Assembly (NCBI GenBank): GCA_963799815.1
Contig: CAWCYG010000004.1
Coordinates: 186,001-250,000, forward strand
Direction of reading: 5' to 3'
Source of the DNA: JBDTSW01 sp963799815
Lineage (GTDB): Bacteria; Actinomycetota; Thermoleophilia; Solirubrobacterales; 70-9
Length of the DNA: 64,000 bases
Under the pieces are notes generated by a model that was not told the DNA's origin, made no database searches, and was given only the letters and a program-made list of their open reading frames with translations. The translations under genes and the position numbers were made by a program. Below, one piece after another: positions 27,051 to 35,541 of the stretch. Positions within the stretch are counted from its first letter, which is position 1, and each line of letters opens with the position of its first letter.

Positions 27051-28163
27051 ATGACCCGCGTGGCACCCGCCGGATCCGAGCGTCCAGAGTTCGATGCTCG
27101 ACAGGACCCGCGGCTTCTGCGCGCGCTGGACATGGTTGCTCCGGGCAGACCTCTGCGTGAGGGGATCGACAACATCGTCCACGCGCGGTCAGGTGCCCTG
27201 CTGGTGGTCGGCGAGACCGAGGAGATCTCCTTCCTATTCTCCGGCGGCATCCGGCTCGGCGTCGACTACACGCCGGGCCTCCTCTACCAGGTGGCGAAGA
27301 TGGACGGCGCCATCATCCTCGACCCCGAGGCTCGCAGGATCGCGTGGGCGAACGTCCAGCTCATGCCCGACCCAACGATCCTCTCGATGGAGACGGGTAC
27401 GCGACACCGCACCGCCGAGCGCGTGTCGAAGCAGACCGAGGCGCTGGTGATCGCGATCTCCGCCCGCCGAGAGGTCGTGTCGCTCTACGTGGAGGGCCTC
27501 AAGTACATCCTTCAGGACATCCCGACGGTGCTCTCCAAGGCGAACCAGGGGTTGGCGACCCTCGAGAAGTACAGGGCTCGACTGGACCAGATTGCGGCCC
27601 GCCTCACCGTCGCTGAGTTCGCCGGCGACGCAGTGCTCTTCGAAGCACTCGCCGTCCTGCAGCGGGCCGAGATGGTCACGCGCATGGCCGCCGAGGTCGA
27701 GCGCTACATCATCGAGCTCGGCGCCGAGGGCCGCCTGATCGAGATGCAGCTCGAGGAAACCGTGGTTGGGGTGATGGCCGACCGGACCGCGATCGTCCGC
27801 GACTACATCATCGATGACTCGGAGCGACGCGTCGAGAGCACGCTGCAAGAGCTCGCGGCCCTGCCGCACGAGGAGGTTCTCGACTTCGGGCGCCTCGCCG
27901 AGCTGCTCGGGTACGACCGCAAGGTCAGCACAGTCGACTTTTCCGTCCAGGCGCGCGGCTACCGCGCGCTCTCACGGATCCCGCGCATGCCGCGGCTCGT
28001 GGCCCAGCGCCTCGTGCAGCGCTTCGGTGACCTCGAGTCGATCCTCGCCGCAACCGACGCCGAGCTTGCCTCGGTGGAGGGCGTGGGGGAGAGCAGGGCA
28101 CGCGACGTTCGCGAAGGACTTTCGAGACTTCAGGAGGTCGACCTCGTCGACCGTTACCCATGA
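27051..28163 (+). CDS. disA: Diadenylate cyclase DisA
   Basis: DisA makes cyclic di-AMP from two ATP and scans DNA for branched structures. The 370-residue protein has the DAC domain with KMDGAIILDPEARRIAWANV (DGA motif) and ETGTRHRTAERVSKQT (RHR motif), both intact. A long helical spine (about 140-280) and a C-terminal helix-hairpin-helix domain (SVEGVGESRARDVREGLSRL) bind DNA. I use the ATG at 27051; another in-frame ATG at 27012 would add 13 residues with no match to the family. It is coupled to carD by ATGA. c-di-AMP receptors are not evident in the window. Confidence 0.95.
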   Translation: MTRVAPAGSERPEFDARQDPRLLRALDMVAPGRPLREGIDNIVHARSGALLVVGETEEISFLFSGGIRLGVDYTPGLLYQVAKMDGAIILDPEARRIAWANVQLMPDPTILSMETGTRHRTAERVSKQTEALVIAISARREVVSLYVEGLKYILQDIPTVLSKANQGLATLEKYRARLDQIAARLTVAEFAGDAVLFEALAVLQRAEMVTRMAAEVERYIIELGAEGRLIEMQLEETVVGVMADRTAIVRDYIIDDSERRVESTLQELAALPHEEVLDFGRLAELLGYDRKVSTVDFSVQARGYRALSRIPRMPRLVAQRLVQRFGDLESILAATDAELASVEGVGESRARDVREGLSRLQEVDLVDRYP

Positions 28164-28801
28164 TCGGCGGACTCGCCCCTGAAGCATCCGTCACACGAGA
28201 GAGGAGCAAGGCAATTCCAGACGTAGCAGTAGAGGAGGAAACCATCGAGCTCGACGCGGGACTCGTTCCCGTCGAGTGCACCTTCGGCGAAGGCGACAAC
28301 GTCGTCTATCCCCACCACGGCGCCGGGGTGGTCCTGAAGAAGGAATCCAAGGAGCTTCTCGGGGAGAAGCGGGACTACCTGACGATCAAGATCCTCCACA
28401 ACGACATGACCGTCATGGTCCCCTGCGAGAACGCGCACCGCGCCGGATTGCGCCGCGTCATCGGAGAGGACGATGTGAAGCGGGTGATCGACGTCCTCAC
28501 CGGCGAGGTGTCCGACATGCCCAAAAACTGGAACCGCCGGTTCAAGTACAACCGCGAGAAGATCAAGACGGGCGACGTCTTCGAGCTTGCGGAGGTTGTG
28601 CGCAACCTCGCCATCCGGGAGTGGGAGAAGGGTCTCTCCACCGGCGAGAAGCAGATGTACACGCGGGCGAAGAAGATTCTCGCCTCCGAGTTCATGTACG
28701 CGCGCGACACCGACGCCGAGGGGGCCGAGGAGTACATCGATGGGCTGCTCGAGGAGCGGTTCGGCTCCCCGGCAACCACCCAGGCGTCCGCTACCGCGTA
28801 A
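28160..28801 (+). CDS. carD: CarD/CdnL-family RNA polymerase-binding transcription factor
   Basis: CarD binds the RNA polymerase beta subunit and stabilises open promoter complexes, especially at rRNA-type promoters. The RID domain is FGEGDNVVYPHHGAGVVLKK, then TIKILHNDMTVMVPCENAHR. The C-terminal helical domain contains the upstream-fork Trp (PKNWNRRFKYNREKI) and GLSTGEKQMYTRAKKILASE. From the ATG at 28160, which overlaps the disA stop, the protein is 213 residues with a 40-residue extension before the RID. An in-frame ATT at 28214, 7 bases after AGGAG, would give a more usual length. ispD follows after 22 bases. Confidence 0.92.
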   Translation: MIGGLAPEASVTRERSKAIPDVAVEEETIELDAGLVPVECTFGEGDNVVYPHHGAGVVLKKESKELLGEKRDYLTIKILHNDMTVMVPCENAHRAGLRRVIGEDDVKRVIDVLTGEVSDMPKNWNRRFKYNREKIKTGDVFELAEVVRNLAIREWEKGLSTGEKQMYTRAKKILASEFMYARDTDAEGAEEYIDGLLEERFGSPATTQASATA

Positions 28802-28823
28802 CGCCGGGCCGCGCGAGACCGCG

Positions 28824-29549
28824 ATGACCGCTGCCGCAGAGGCGACGGCGGTCATCGCGGCGGCCGGCTCCGGCGATCGCCTCGGGGCCGGCGGCCCCAA
28901 GGCGCTGGCGGAGATCGCGGGCAGGCCACTCGTCGCCTGGTGCCTCGACGCCTTCGACACCGCCGAGAGCATCGGTGCGATCGTGATCGCAGCGCCGCCC
29001 GGCCATGAGCGCGAGCTCGCGGCCCTGGCACCCACGGGCATGAGGTACGAGGTCGTGACGGGCGGGCCGTCGCGGGCCGAGTCCGTGGCCAACGCGCTGG
29101 CGTGCGTCGACCTGGATGTCGTTGCCGTGCACGACGCGGCGCGACCGCTCGTCACCGCGGCCCTGATCGATGAGCTCGTGGCCGTGCTCGCCGATCACCC
29201 CGCAGCCGCCGGCGTTATCGCTGGCGCACCGATCACGGAGACGGTCAAGCGTGCCGACCGACCGCGCGCCCCCGGTGGCCCAGCAACGCGCCTGGCGACG
29301 ATCGCCGGCACCGAGAGCCGTGAGCACCTCTGGGCGGCGCAGACGCCCCAGGTCTTCCGTGCGGCGGCGTTGCGCGACGCACTCGAGGCCGGCCGGGAGA
29401 GCATCGCGAGCGCGACCGATGAGGCGCTGCTCGTGGAGCGAGCGCAAGGGACGGTGCTGATCCATCCCACGAGCGCCCGCAATCTCAAGGTGACGACGCC
29501 GGCTGACCGGGACGTCGCCGAGCTCTTGCTGGAACACCGCGGCAACTAG
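28824..29549 (+). CDS. ispD: 2-C-methyl-D-erythritol 4-phosphate cytidylyltransferase
   Basis: IspD makes CDP-methylerythritol in the MEP isoprenoid pathway. The 241-residue protein begins with AVIAAAGSGDRLGAGGPKAL, the nucleotide-binding loop. Next come ESIGAIVIAAPPGHE, VVTGGPSRAESVANAL, VAVHDAARPLVTAALID (Asp for metal) and ITETVKRAD, and it ends with LWAAQTPQVFRAAALRDAL and KVTTPADRDVAELLL. The PK(Q/A) loop has Ala. The start ATG is 22 bases after carD. Its stop overlaps the convergent small membrane ORF at a CTAG. ispF, the partner two steps later, lies 2 kb on, after two insertions (DUF389 pair and PHP gene). Confidence 0.93.
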   Translation: MTAAAEATAVIAAAGSGDRLGAGGPKALAEIAGRPLVAWCLDAFDTAESIGAIVIAAPPGHERELAALAPTGMRYEVVTGGPSRAESVANALACVDLDVVAVHDAARPLVTAALIDELVAVLADHPAAAGVIAGAPITETVKRADRPRAPGGPATRLATIAGTESREHLWAAQTPQVFRAAALRDALEAGRESIASATDEALLVERAQGTVLIHPTSARNLKVTTPADRDVAELLLEHRGN

Positions 29550-29704
29550 CGCCGCAGCAGCACCCAGAGCATCACGAGCGCGAACGCGATCACCCCGAAG
29601 GAGAGGGCGGTGCCGAGGTTTGCGGCGCCGGCGGCCGCTGCAAGTCCCGTGCCGATCGCGAAGGCCCCGAGGAGGACCGCGAGGTCCTGTGCGGTGTCAC
29701 TCAA
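29546..29704 (-). CDS. Small two-helix membrane protein coupled to the DUF389 gene
   Basis: A 52-residue hydrophobic protein. After MSDTAQD come two membrane helices, about LAVLLGAFAIGTGLAAAAG (7-26) and ALSFGVIAFALVMLWVLL (33-50), and then RR. The TTG start lies inside the last 8 bases of the DUF389 gene, in a different frame, so translation is probably coupled. The frame stays open farther upstream, but that part overlaps the DUF389 coding region and is not hydrophobic. Coding is supported by the clean membrane pattern, the positive C-terminus and the tight fit between the two genes. Function is unknown; an accessory subunit of the DUF389 protein is possible. Confidence 0.5.
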   Translation of the reverse strand: MSDTAQDLAVLLGAFAIGTGLAAAAGAANLGTALSFGVIAFALVMLWVLLRR

Positions 29705-30710
29705 CGGTGGGAGGCTGTTTGTAGCCTTCGCGGCGGCTGTGCCCGATCGGCAGTCCGGCGGCCGTGCGGGCCTCGGCCTGCAGGTGCGTGCGCCGGCGTC
29801 GCATGTAGAGCGTCCGTTGCACGAACAGCGTCCCCATGCAGGCCAGGAAGATCGCGCACAGATTGAGGCCGAGTTGGGCGGCGGCGCCGAGGGCGTTGTC
29901 CCAGTCCCCAAGTGCGCCCGCGACGCCGATGTTGGCCGCCGCTGGGATGGTCGTCACCGAGATCAAGACCCCCACGAGCGCGCCCGACTTGGCGTTGGTC
30001 AGCGACAGCACCCCCGCCATGCCGGCGATGAAGGCGACGAAGACGGAGAAGAAGTCGGGGCTGGAGATGAACTCCGTAAACGTGTGGTTCTCCTGGGAAA
30101 AGTCGTCGGGTACCTGACCGATCGCTTCGAGGCCGAGCGTGACGACAAACGTGGCCACGATGCCGACCACGAGACCGATGCTGAGTGCCGCGAGCGAGCG
30201 CTTGGCGAGCTCCGCGCGCCTCTGCACGGCAGCCACGGAGAGGGCGGCGATCGGGCCGAATTCGGGCCCGACGACCATCGCCCCGATGATCAGGATGAGC
30301 TGGTCGGTAAGGATGCCAACCGCTGCGATCAGCATCGCGAGAATCATGAAGGCGAGGAAGCTGGCGGAGAGCTCGATGTTCTCGGAAGTGCGCGACTCGA
30401 CCTCCTCCCAGACGACGGCGTCGGTGGGCAAGCCCTTGGCCGCCTTCTCGGCCTGCTGGGCCGCCGCGGAGATCTGAGAGTCGATGTCCTCCATCGCGAT
30501 CGACCCCTCCTTGTCGATCTCGAGCTCGCGCAGATCGGAGACGATGACGCTCGCGTCCTCGCGGGTGACGTCGCAGAGGATCACGTCGCCCTCGGGGCGT
30601 TGGGCGGCGCGCTCGAGAAAGATCAGGTTGCAGACGGAGGGAGTGTTTTCGAGCAGATCGAGCGCGTGCTCAGAGGAGTGGCTCGGGACGACGATCCGCA
30701 GGTGGACCAT
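29697..30710 (-). CDS. DUF389 family membrane protein
   Basis: A 337-residue protein with the typical DUF389 plan: a soluble N-terminal ferredoxin-like domain of about 75 residues (MVHLRIVVPSHSSEHALDLL), an acidic linker, then six or so membrane helices, such as LSASFLAFMILAMLIAAVGI, LILIIGAMVVGPEFGPIAAL, SIGLVVGIVATFVVTLGL and SVFVAFIAGMAGVLSLTNAK. GAMVVGPEFGPI is the family signature. No transport activity is established for the family that I can state with confidence. A TACGCT element lies 8 bases before its ATG. A 52-residue membrane ORF follows it with overlap. Confidence 0.9.
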   Translation of the reverse strand: MVHLRIVVPSHSSEHALDLLENTPSVCNLIFLERAAQRPEGDVILCDVTREDASVIVSDLRELEIDKEGSIAMEDIDSQISAAAQQAEKAAKGLPTDAVVWEEVESRTSENIELSASFLAFMILAMLIAAVGILTDQLILIIGAMVVGPEFGPIAALSVAAVQRRAELAKRSLAALSIGLVVGIVATFVVTLGLEAIGQVPDDFSQENHTFTEFISSPDFFSVFVAFIAGMAGVLSLTNAKSGALVGVLISVTTIPAAANIGVAGALGDWDNALGAAAQLGLNLCAIFLACMGTLFVQRTLYMRRRRTHLQAEARTAAGLPIGHSRREGYKQPPTVE

Positions 30711-30718
30711 TGGCGGCT

Positions 30719-30724
30719 AGCGTA
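30719..30724 (-). promoter_or_regulatory. -10 element of the DUF389 gene
   Basis: Read on the - strand this is TACGCT, 8 bases before the ATG at 30710. No Shine-Dalgarno is seen between it and the start. Confidence 0.4.
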
Positions 30725-30737
30725 ACCATTAACTTGC

Positions 30738-30785
30738 GGCGGCTATGCCGCCTTACACGCTCCTGTCGAGACGCCTTGTGTCTCG
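30738..30785 (+). other. Two hairpins before the PHP phosphoesterase gene
   Basis: GGCGGC-TAT-GCCGCC at 30738-30752 and CGAGAC-GCCTTGT-GTCTCG at 30767-30785 are perfect inverted repeats in the divergent gap between the DUF389 gene and the PHP gene. The second ends 12 bases before the TTG start at 30798. They could be operators or leader structures. No known factor is implied. Confidence 0.35.
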
Positions 30786-30797
30786 GCCTCTTTCGCC

Positions 30798-31622
30798 TTG
30801 CTGACCGACTATCACGTGCACCTGCGCCCGGACGACGAGGACACGCCCTCCGAGCGCTACTTCACAGCCGCAAACGTCGACCGCTATCTCGAGGCTGCGA
30901 GCGACGCGGGGATCGCCGAGCTCGGCGTCTCGGAGCACATCCACCGCTTCACCGACTCGCTTGAGCTCTGGCGACACGATTGGTGGGAGCTCTGGGCCCA
31001 CGACGACCTCGGGGCCTACTGCGACTTCGTCCGCACGACGCCGCTGCGACTGGGCATCGAGATGGACTACCTGCCGGGCCGCGAGGACCGGACGGCAGAG
31101 CTCCTGGACCCACACGACTTCGACTACGTGATCGGGTCCGTTCATTTCATCGGCGACGAGGCGGTCGATCACGATGACTGGGACATCTGGGACGGGCGAG
31201 GCGACCCCGACGCCATCTGGCGGCGCTATTTCGAAACGCTTGCAGAAGCTGCCCGCTCCGGGCTCTTCGAGATCATGGCCCACCCGGACCTCGTCAAGGT
31301 CTGGGGTTCCGCGCGCCCAGATCCAGACCGCGATCCTCGGTTTCACTACGAGCCGTTCGTCGAGGCCGTCGCCGAGAGCGGGGTCGCCGTGGAGGTCTCG
31401 ACCGCGGGGTTGCGAAAGCCCGTTTCGGAGCTTTATCCTGCCCCGGCCCTGGCCGAGATGCTCGTCGACGCCGGCGCGGCGTTCTCGCTGTCCTCCGACG
31501 CGCATGTCCCAGGGGACATCGGGCACGCGTACGAGAACACGGTCGAGGTGATGCGCGGTTGGGGGATCACCGAGATCGCTGTGTTCGAACGTCGCGAGCG
31601 GCGGCTGGAGCCGCTCGGGTGA
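30798..31622 (+). CDS. PHP-domain phosphoesterase, histidinol-phosphatase-like
   Basis: A 274-residue PHP-domain protein related to HisJ/HisK histidinol phosphatases. DYHVHLRPDDED is the first metal motif (HxH), ELGVSEHIHRF the second (H), GIEMDYLPG supplies a Glu, YVIGSVHFIG another His, MAHPDLVKVWG the next, and SLSSDAHVPGDIG the last Asp/His pair. Thus the full trinuclear metal site appears intact. Histidine biosynthesis is the usual assignment, but PHP enzymes also act on other phosphoesters and no his genes are nearby. The TTG at 30798 starts exactly at the first strand. ispF follows after 4 bases. Confidence 0.8.
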   Translation: MLTDYHVHLRPDDEDTPSERYFTAANVDRYLEAASDAGIAELGVSEHIHRFTDSLELWRHDWWELWAHDDLGAYCDFVRTTPLRLGIEMDYLPGREDRTAELLDPHDFDYVIGSVHFIGDEAVDHDDWDIWDGRGDPDAIWRRYFETLAEAARSGLFEIMAHPDLVKVWGSARPDPDRDPRFHYEPFVEAVAESGVAVEVSTAGLRKPVSELYPAPALAEMLVDAGAAFSLSSDAHVPGDIGHAYENTVEVMRGWGITEIAVFERRERRLEPLG

Positions 31623-31626
31623 GCCG

Positions 31627-32088
31627 ATGAGCCTGCGCGTCGGCATCGGCTACGACTCCCACCCGTTCGCCGACGGGCGGCGGCTCGTCCTCGGGGGCGT
31701 CGAGTTCGAGCACGACCGCGGCCTGGGCGGGCACTCCGATGCTGACGTCGTGACTCACGCGCTGATCGATGCGGTGCTGGGCGCCGCGGGACTTGGCGAC
31801 CTGGGTACCCATTTCCCGGCGAGTGAGGAGCGCTGGCGCGACGCAGACTCAATCGATCTCGTTCACACCGTGATCGGGATGCTTCGTGGCCACGTGGTCA
31901 ATGCCGACGTGACCGTGATCTGCGAGGCGCCGGCGATTGGACCTCAGCGCGCGGAGATGGAACGAATCCTCTCGGAGGCCTTCAGCGCACCCGTCGGTGT
32001 CAAGGCTTCGACGAACGAGGGCATGGGTTGGATCGGCCGGGGCGAGGGCATCGCTGCTCTCGCGGTCGCCCAGTGCGACCTCGACTGA
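31627..32088 (+). CDS. ispF: 2-C-methyl-D-erythritol 2,4-cyclodiphosphate synthase
   Basis: IspF cyclises CDP-ME 2-phosphate to ME-cyclodiphosphate in the MEP pathway. The 153-residue trimeric enzyme starts with RVGIGYDSHPFADGRRLVLG, containing the zinc-binding Asp and His, then GLGGHSDADVVTHALIDAVL with the third His, GDLGTHFPASEERWRDADSI, and the C-terminal signature VGVKASTNEGMGWIGRGEGI. All are intact. It follows the PHP gene by 4 bases and so shares its transcript. ispD lies upstream but is separated by genes on the other strand. Confidence 0.95.
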   Translation: MSLRVGIGYDSHPFADGRRLVLGGVEFEHDRGLGGHSDADVVTHALIDAVLGAAGLGDLGTHFPASEERWRDADSIDLVHTVIGMLRGHVVNADVTVICEAPAIGPQRAEMERILSEAFSAPVGVKASTNEGMGWIGRGEGIAALAVAQCDLD

Positions 32089-32105
32089 GCCCAGCATCCC
32101 GGATG

Positions 32106-32111
32106 TAGGGT
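32106..32111 (+). promoter_or_regulatory. -10 element of the acyl-CoA ligase gene (leaderless)
   Basis: TAGGGT lies 7 bases before the GTG start at 32119. No Shine-Dalgarno is present. Confidence 0.45.
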
Positions 32112-32118
32112 TCGGGCC

Positions 32119-33771
32119 GTGGATCTGCCGGAGCGAGTGGGTGCGCTGGGCAAGCGAGTCTCGATCGGGCCCTTGGGCCCGGTCACCGACGTTCCGTTCA
32201 ACCTGGTGACGCTCGCCCAGGCCGGTGTGATTCGCCCAGTGCGTCCGGACAGGCTCGCGCGGACCGTGCGCGAGCTGATCCGCTACGGGGCCTCGCCGGC
32301 GGCGGGGATCGCCGCAGCCGCCATCAACCATCCCGACGAGGTCGCTCTCGTGGACGAGCTCGGCGAGCTCACCTTCGCCGACGTTCATGAGCGATCCAAC
32401 CGACTCGCAAACGCGCTCGCGAAAAGCGGGGTCAAGGCGGGCGATGGCATCGCGATCATGGCCCGCAACCACCGCGGCTTCACGGATGCGACCTTCGCCG
32501 TCTCGAAGCTGGGCGCGAACGCGCTCTATCTGAATACCGCCTTCTCCGCGCCCCAGCTGGAGGACGTGATGGAACGCGAGCAGCCGGCGGCGCTCGTCTA
32601 CGACGAGGAGTTCGCCGACCTCCTGGGCGAGGCGGATCCCGACGTAGACGCCAAGCGCTTCGTCGCGTGGTCGGAGGGGGCCGCCCAGCACACGACGCTC
32701 GACGATCTGATCGAGGCCGGCGAAGACCAAGCCCCGCCCGCGCCGGACCAGCCGAGCCATTTCATCATCCTCACGTCGGGGACCACCGGTACGCCGAAGG
32801 GCGCCCAGCGATCGGCACCCGATTCCCTTGGGCCACTCGCGGCCATGTTCTCGCGCATACCGATGCGCGCCCGTGAGCGAACGGTGATCGCCGCGCCTCT
32901 CTTCCACTCCTGGGGTTTCGCCCACCTGCAGCTCGGGATCGCGCTCAACTCGACCTACGTGCTTCAGCGCAAGTTCGATCCGGAGGAAACGCTGAAGGCG
33001 CTCGCGGAGCAGGAAGCCACGGCCCTCGTGGTAGTTCCCGTGATGATGCAGCGCATCCTTCAGCTCGATCGGAAGGTCCTCGATCGCTACGACCTTCCCA
33101 ACCTACGCGTGACCGCGGCGAGTGGCTCGGCTCTGCCGGGCGAGCTCGCGACCAAGTGGATGGACCGTTTCGGCGACAACCTCTACAACCTGTATGGCTC
33201 GACAGAGGTCGCCTGGGCCACGATCGCCACGCCCAAGGACCTGCGCGCTGCGCCCGGCACGGCGGGCAAAGTCCCGCGGGGGACGGTGGTGAAGATCATC
33301 GACCAGGAGGGCGATGGCGAGGTCCCTGATGGCGAGACCGGACGTGTGTTCGTTGGCAACGACATGGCGTTCGAGGGCTACACAGGGGGTGGCGGAAAGG
33401 ACGAATACGAGGGCCTGCTCTCCTCCGGCGACGTCGGGCACTTCGACTCCGAGGGGAGGCTGTTCATCGACGGCCGCGACGATGAGATGATCGTCTCCGG
33501 CGGCGAGAACGTTTTTCCGCGCGAGGTCGAGGACCTGATCGCCGATCAGGACGACGTCAAGGAGGTCGCGGTCATCGGCGTCGATGACGAGGAATGGGGT
33601 CAGCGACTGAAGGCGTTCGTGGTCACCGAGGGCGGCGGCATGAGCGAGGACGACGTAAAGCAGGTGGTCAAGGACAACCTGGCCAGGTACAAGGTGCCGC
33701 GGGAGGTCGAGTTCCTCGATTCGCTGCCGCGCAACTCCACCGGGAAGGTTCTGAAGCGCGAGCTCGCGTAG
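32119..33771 (+). CDS. AMP-dependent acyl-CoA synthetase (FadD-like)
   Basis: A 550-residue ANL-superfamily ligase that activates a carboxylic acid, probably a fatty acid, to its CoA thioester. The AMP loop is ILTSGTTGTPKGAQR. Further motifs are AAPLFHSWGFAHLQ, NLYNLYGSTEVAWATIA (A5), SSGDVGHFDSEGRLFIDGRD (A7/A8 hinge), MIVSGGENVFPREVEDLI, and the C-terminal catalytic Lys in RNSTGKVLKREL. It resembles mycobacterial FadD2/FadD12-type long-chain ligases, an impression from sequence pattern. The leaderless GTG start at 32119 follows TAGGGT. Chain-length preference is unknown. Confidence 0.9.
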   Translation: MDLPERVGALGKRVSIGPLGPVTDVPFNLVTLAQAGVIRPVRPDRLARTVRELIRYGASPAAGIAAAAINHPDEVALVDELGELTFADVHERSNRLANALAKSGVKAGDGIAIMARNHRGFTDATFAVSKLGANALYLNTAFSAPQLEDVMEREQPAALVYDEEFADLLGEADPDVDAKRFVAWSEGAAQHTTLDDLIEAGEDQAPPAPDQPSHFIILTSGTTGTPKGAQRSAPDSLGPLAAMFSRIPMRARERTVIAAPLFHSWGFAHLQLGIALNSTYVLQRKFDPEETLKALAEQEATALVVVPVMMQRILQLDRKVLDRYDLPNLRVTAASGSALPGELATKWMDRFGDNLYNLYGSTEVAWATIATPKDLRAAPGTAGKVPRGTVVKIIDQEGDGEVPDGETGRVFVGNDMAFEGYTGGGGKDEYEGLLSSGDVGHFDSEGRLFIDGRDDEMIVSGGENVFPREVEDLIADQDDVKEVAVIGVDDEEWGQRLKAFVVTEGGGMSEDDVKQVVKDNLARYKVPREVEFLDSLPRNSTGKVLKRELA

Positions 33772-33818
33772 GGCCGGGTCACCGTTTTCGCACGGATACG
33801 GTGGGTAGCGCAAGCTGC

Positions 33819-35321
33819 ATGAACGCAGAGGAGCTTCCGGGCCGAGCCGCCTCGCCCTGGCTTGAGATCAACCGGCGCGCCGACCGGCCTGCCCTCGCCG
33901 CCGAGCGGCGAGCCGACGTGGTCGTGGTGGGCGCCGGAATCGTCGGCATGACGACAGCAGCGCTTCTGGCCCGCGAGGGGGTTGATGTCGTCGTGCTGGA
34001 GGCAGGCAGGATCGGCCAGGGCGTCACCGGGCGCACGACGGCGAAGCTCTCCTCGTTGCACGGTCTCGCGTACGCGGACCTTGAGCGCGAGCACGGCCTG
34101 GAGACCGCGCGGGTCTACGCCGATGCCAACGAGGCTGGGATCGGCATCATCGGTCGCCTGGCCGAGGAGCATGGAATCGAGTGCGACCTGCGCCGCAAGC
34201 CGAACTACACCTACACGGAGGACCCCGAGAGGCGCGGCGAGATCGACGAAGAGGTCGCCGCTGCCACGAGGGCTGGCCTCGCGGCCGAGCTGACGGAGAC
34301 GACTGACCTGCCGTTCGCGATCGCTGCTGCGGTTCGCGTGCCCGGCCAGGCGGAGTTTCACCCGGTCCGCTATCTGCTTGGCCTCGCCGATGCGATCGAC
34401 GCCGACGGGCAACGCGTCTACGAGCGCTCCCGAGTGGCCAGCGTCAATGGCGGAACGGTCCGAACGGAGCAGGGGCAACGCGTTCTGGCCGACAGGATCG
34501 TGCTCGCCACCCACCTGCCGATTCTCGACCGCGGCGGGCACTTCGCACTGGCCGAGCCCGAGCGTTCATACGCGCTCGGGGTTCATCTCGCGGGGGAGGT
34601 GCCGGAGGGCATGTATCTGAGCGCGGAGTCCCCCACTCGCTCGATGCGGGCCCACCCGTGGGATGGTGAAGAGCTCTTCATCGTCGGCGGCCAGGGCCAT
34701 CGGATGGGAAGCGCGGACCCGGTCGACCGCTTCCGCGCCCTTGAGGACTTCGCGCGCGAGCGATTCGATGTTCGCGAGATCGAATACCGCTGGTCCGCCC
34801 ACGACTACATGCCTGCGGACCACTTGCCACTCGTCGGTTCAATGTGGCCGCACGGGGACGAGATCCTCCTCGCCACCGGCATGAGGAAGTGGGGACTCGC
34901 GATGGGAGCCGCCGCCGCCCGGATACTCGCGGACTTCCACCTCGGGCGAGACAACCCCTGGGCCGAGACCTTCGACCCGAAACGCCTGCCGACGCCGAGT
35001 TCGGCGGTCGAGTTGGTCAAGCACGGCGTTGCCACCGGCCTGCACTTCATCGGCGATCGCCTAAAGCGTGACGGCGGCGCCCGCGAGCTCGAAAAAGGGG
35101 AGGGGGCTGTGGTCGACGCCGGTCTCGGCAAGCGCGCTGTGTATCGCGCCACCTCCGGCAAGGTCTACGAGATGTCGGCGCGCTGCACGCACCTCGGCTG
35201 CATCGTCGAGTGGAACGGGGCGGAGAGCACCTGGGACTGCCCCTGCCACGGCTCACGCTTCGCTGCGACGGGCGAGGTAATCGACGGACCCGCCATCCGG
35301 CCGCTCCCGACCGCGGGCTGA
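33819..35321 (+). CDS. FAD-dependent oxidoreductase with C-terminal Rieske domain
   Basis: A 500-residue fusion. Residues about 1-400 form a DAO-type flavoprotein: VVVVGAGIVGMTTAALLARE (FAD loop), VTGRTTAKLSSLHGLAY, and the late ILLATGMRKWGLAMGAAAAR region that closes around the flavin. The last 95 residues are a Rieske [2Fe-2S] domain with CTHLGCIVEWN and CPCHGSRFAATGEVIDGPAI, all four ligands present. Such proteins (YhfW-like) are widespread in actinobacteria; the amine or other substrate is not known. The ATG at 33819 begins the conserved protein, 48 bases after the ligase gene, with only a weak -10 (TAGCGC). Confidence 0.9.
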   Translation: MNAEELPGRAASPWLEINRRADRPALAAERRADVVVVGAGIVGMTTAALLAREGVDVVVLEAGRIGQGVTGRTTAKLSSLHGLAYADLEREHGLETARVYADANEAGIGIIGRLAEEHGIECDLRRKPNYTYTEDPERRGEIDEEVAAATRAGLAAELTETTDLPFAIAAAVRVPGQAEFHPVRYLLGLADAIDADGQRVYERSRVASVNGGTVRTEQGQRVLADRIVLATHLPILDRGGHFALAEPERSYALGVHLAGEVPEGMYLSAESPTRSMRAHPWDGEELFIVGGQGHRMGSADPVDRFRALEDFARERFDVREIEYRWSAHDYMPADHLPLVGSMWPHGDEILLATGMRKWGLAMGAAAARILADFHLGRDNPWAETFDPKRLPTPSSAVELVKHGVATGLHFIGDRLKRDGGARELEKGEGAVVDAGLGKRAVYRATSGKVYEMSARCTHLGCIVEWNGAESTWDCPCHGSRFAATGEVIDGPAIRPLPTAG

Positions 35322-35362
35322 GGCATCGGTTAGGCCTGGATCGCCAGGGGTAGTCGCGAGGC

Positions 35363-35530
35363 ATGAACCCACAAGGACTCCTCACGGCCGAGACGCCTGA
35401 TCCCGCACCGCCCACGCCCACCCCTGATCCGGGCCCGCCAATGCCCCCTGGCCCCGAGCCAGAGCCGCCGGCGCCCTCGCCGCCCGGCGAACCGCCGCAG
35501 CCCGGCGAGGAGCCCCCTCCTCAGATCTGA
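35363..35530 (+). CDS. Small proline-rich protein
   Basis: A 55-residue ORF, about 45% proline, reading MNPQGLLTAETPDPAPPTPT and continuing as Pro/Glu/Gly repeats to PPPQI. There is no signal peptide or membrane segment. It fits exactly between the Rieske oxidoreductase and the nicotinate phosphoribosyltransferase gene, 11 bases before the latter. A TAGTCG element lies 6 bases before its ATG. Proline-rich GC-rich DNA can stay open by chance, so coding is not proved. If made, the peptide is disordered and could bind WW/SH3-like or cell-wall partners. Confidence 0.4.
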   Translation: MNPQGLLTAETPDPAPPTPTPDPGPPMPPGPEPEPPAPSPPGEPPQPGEEPPPQI

Positions 35531-35541
35531 GCGGCAAGGTC

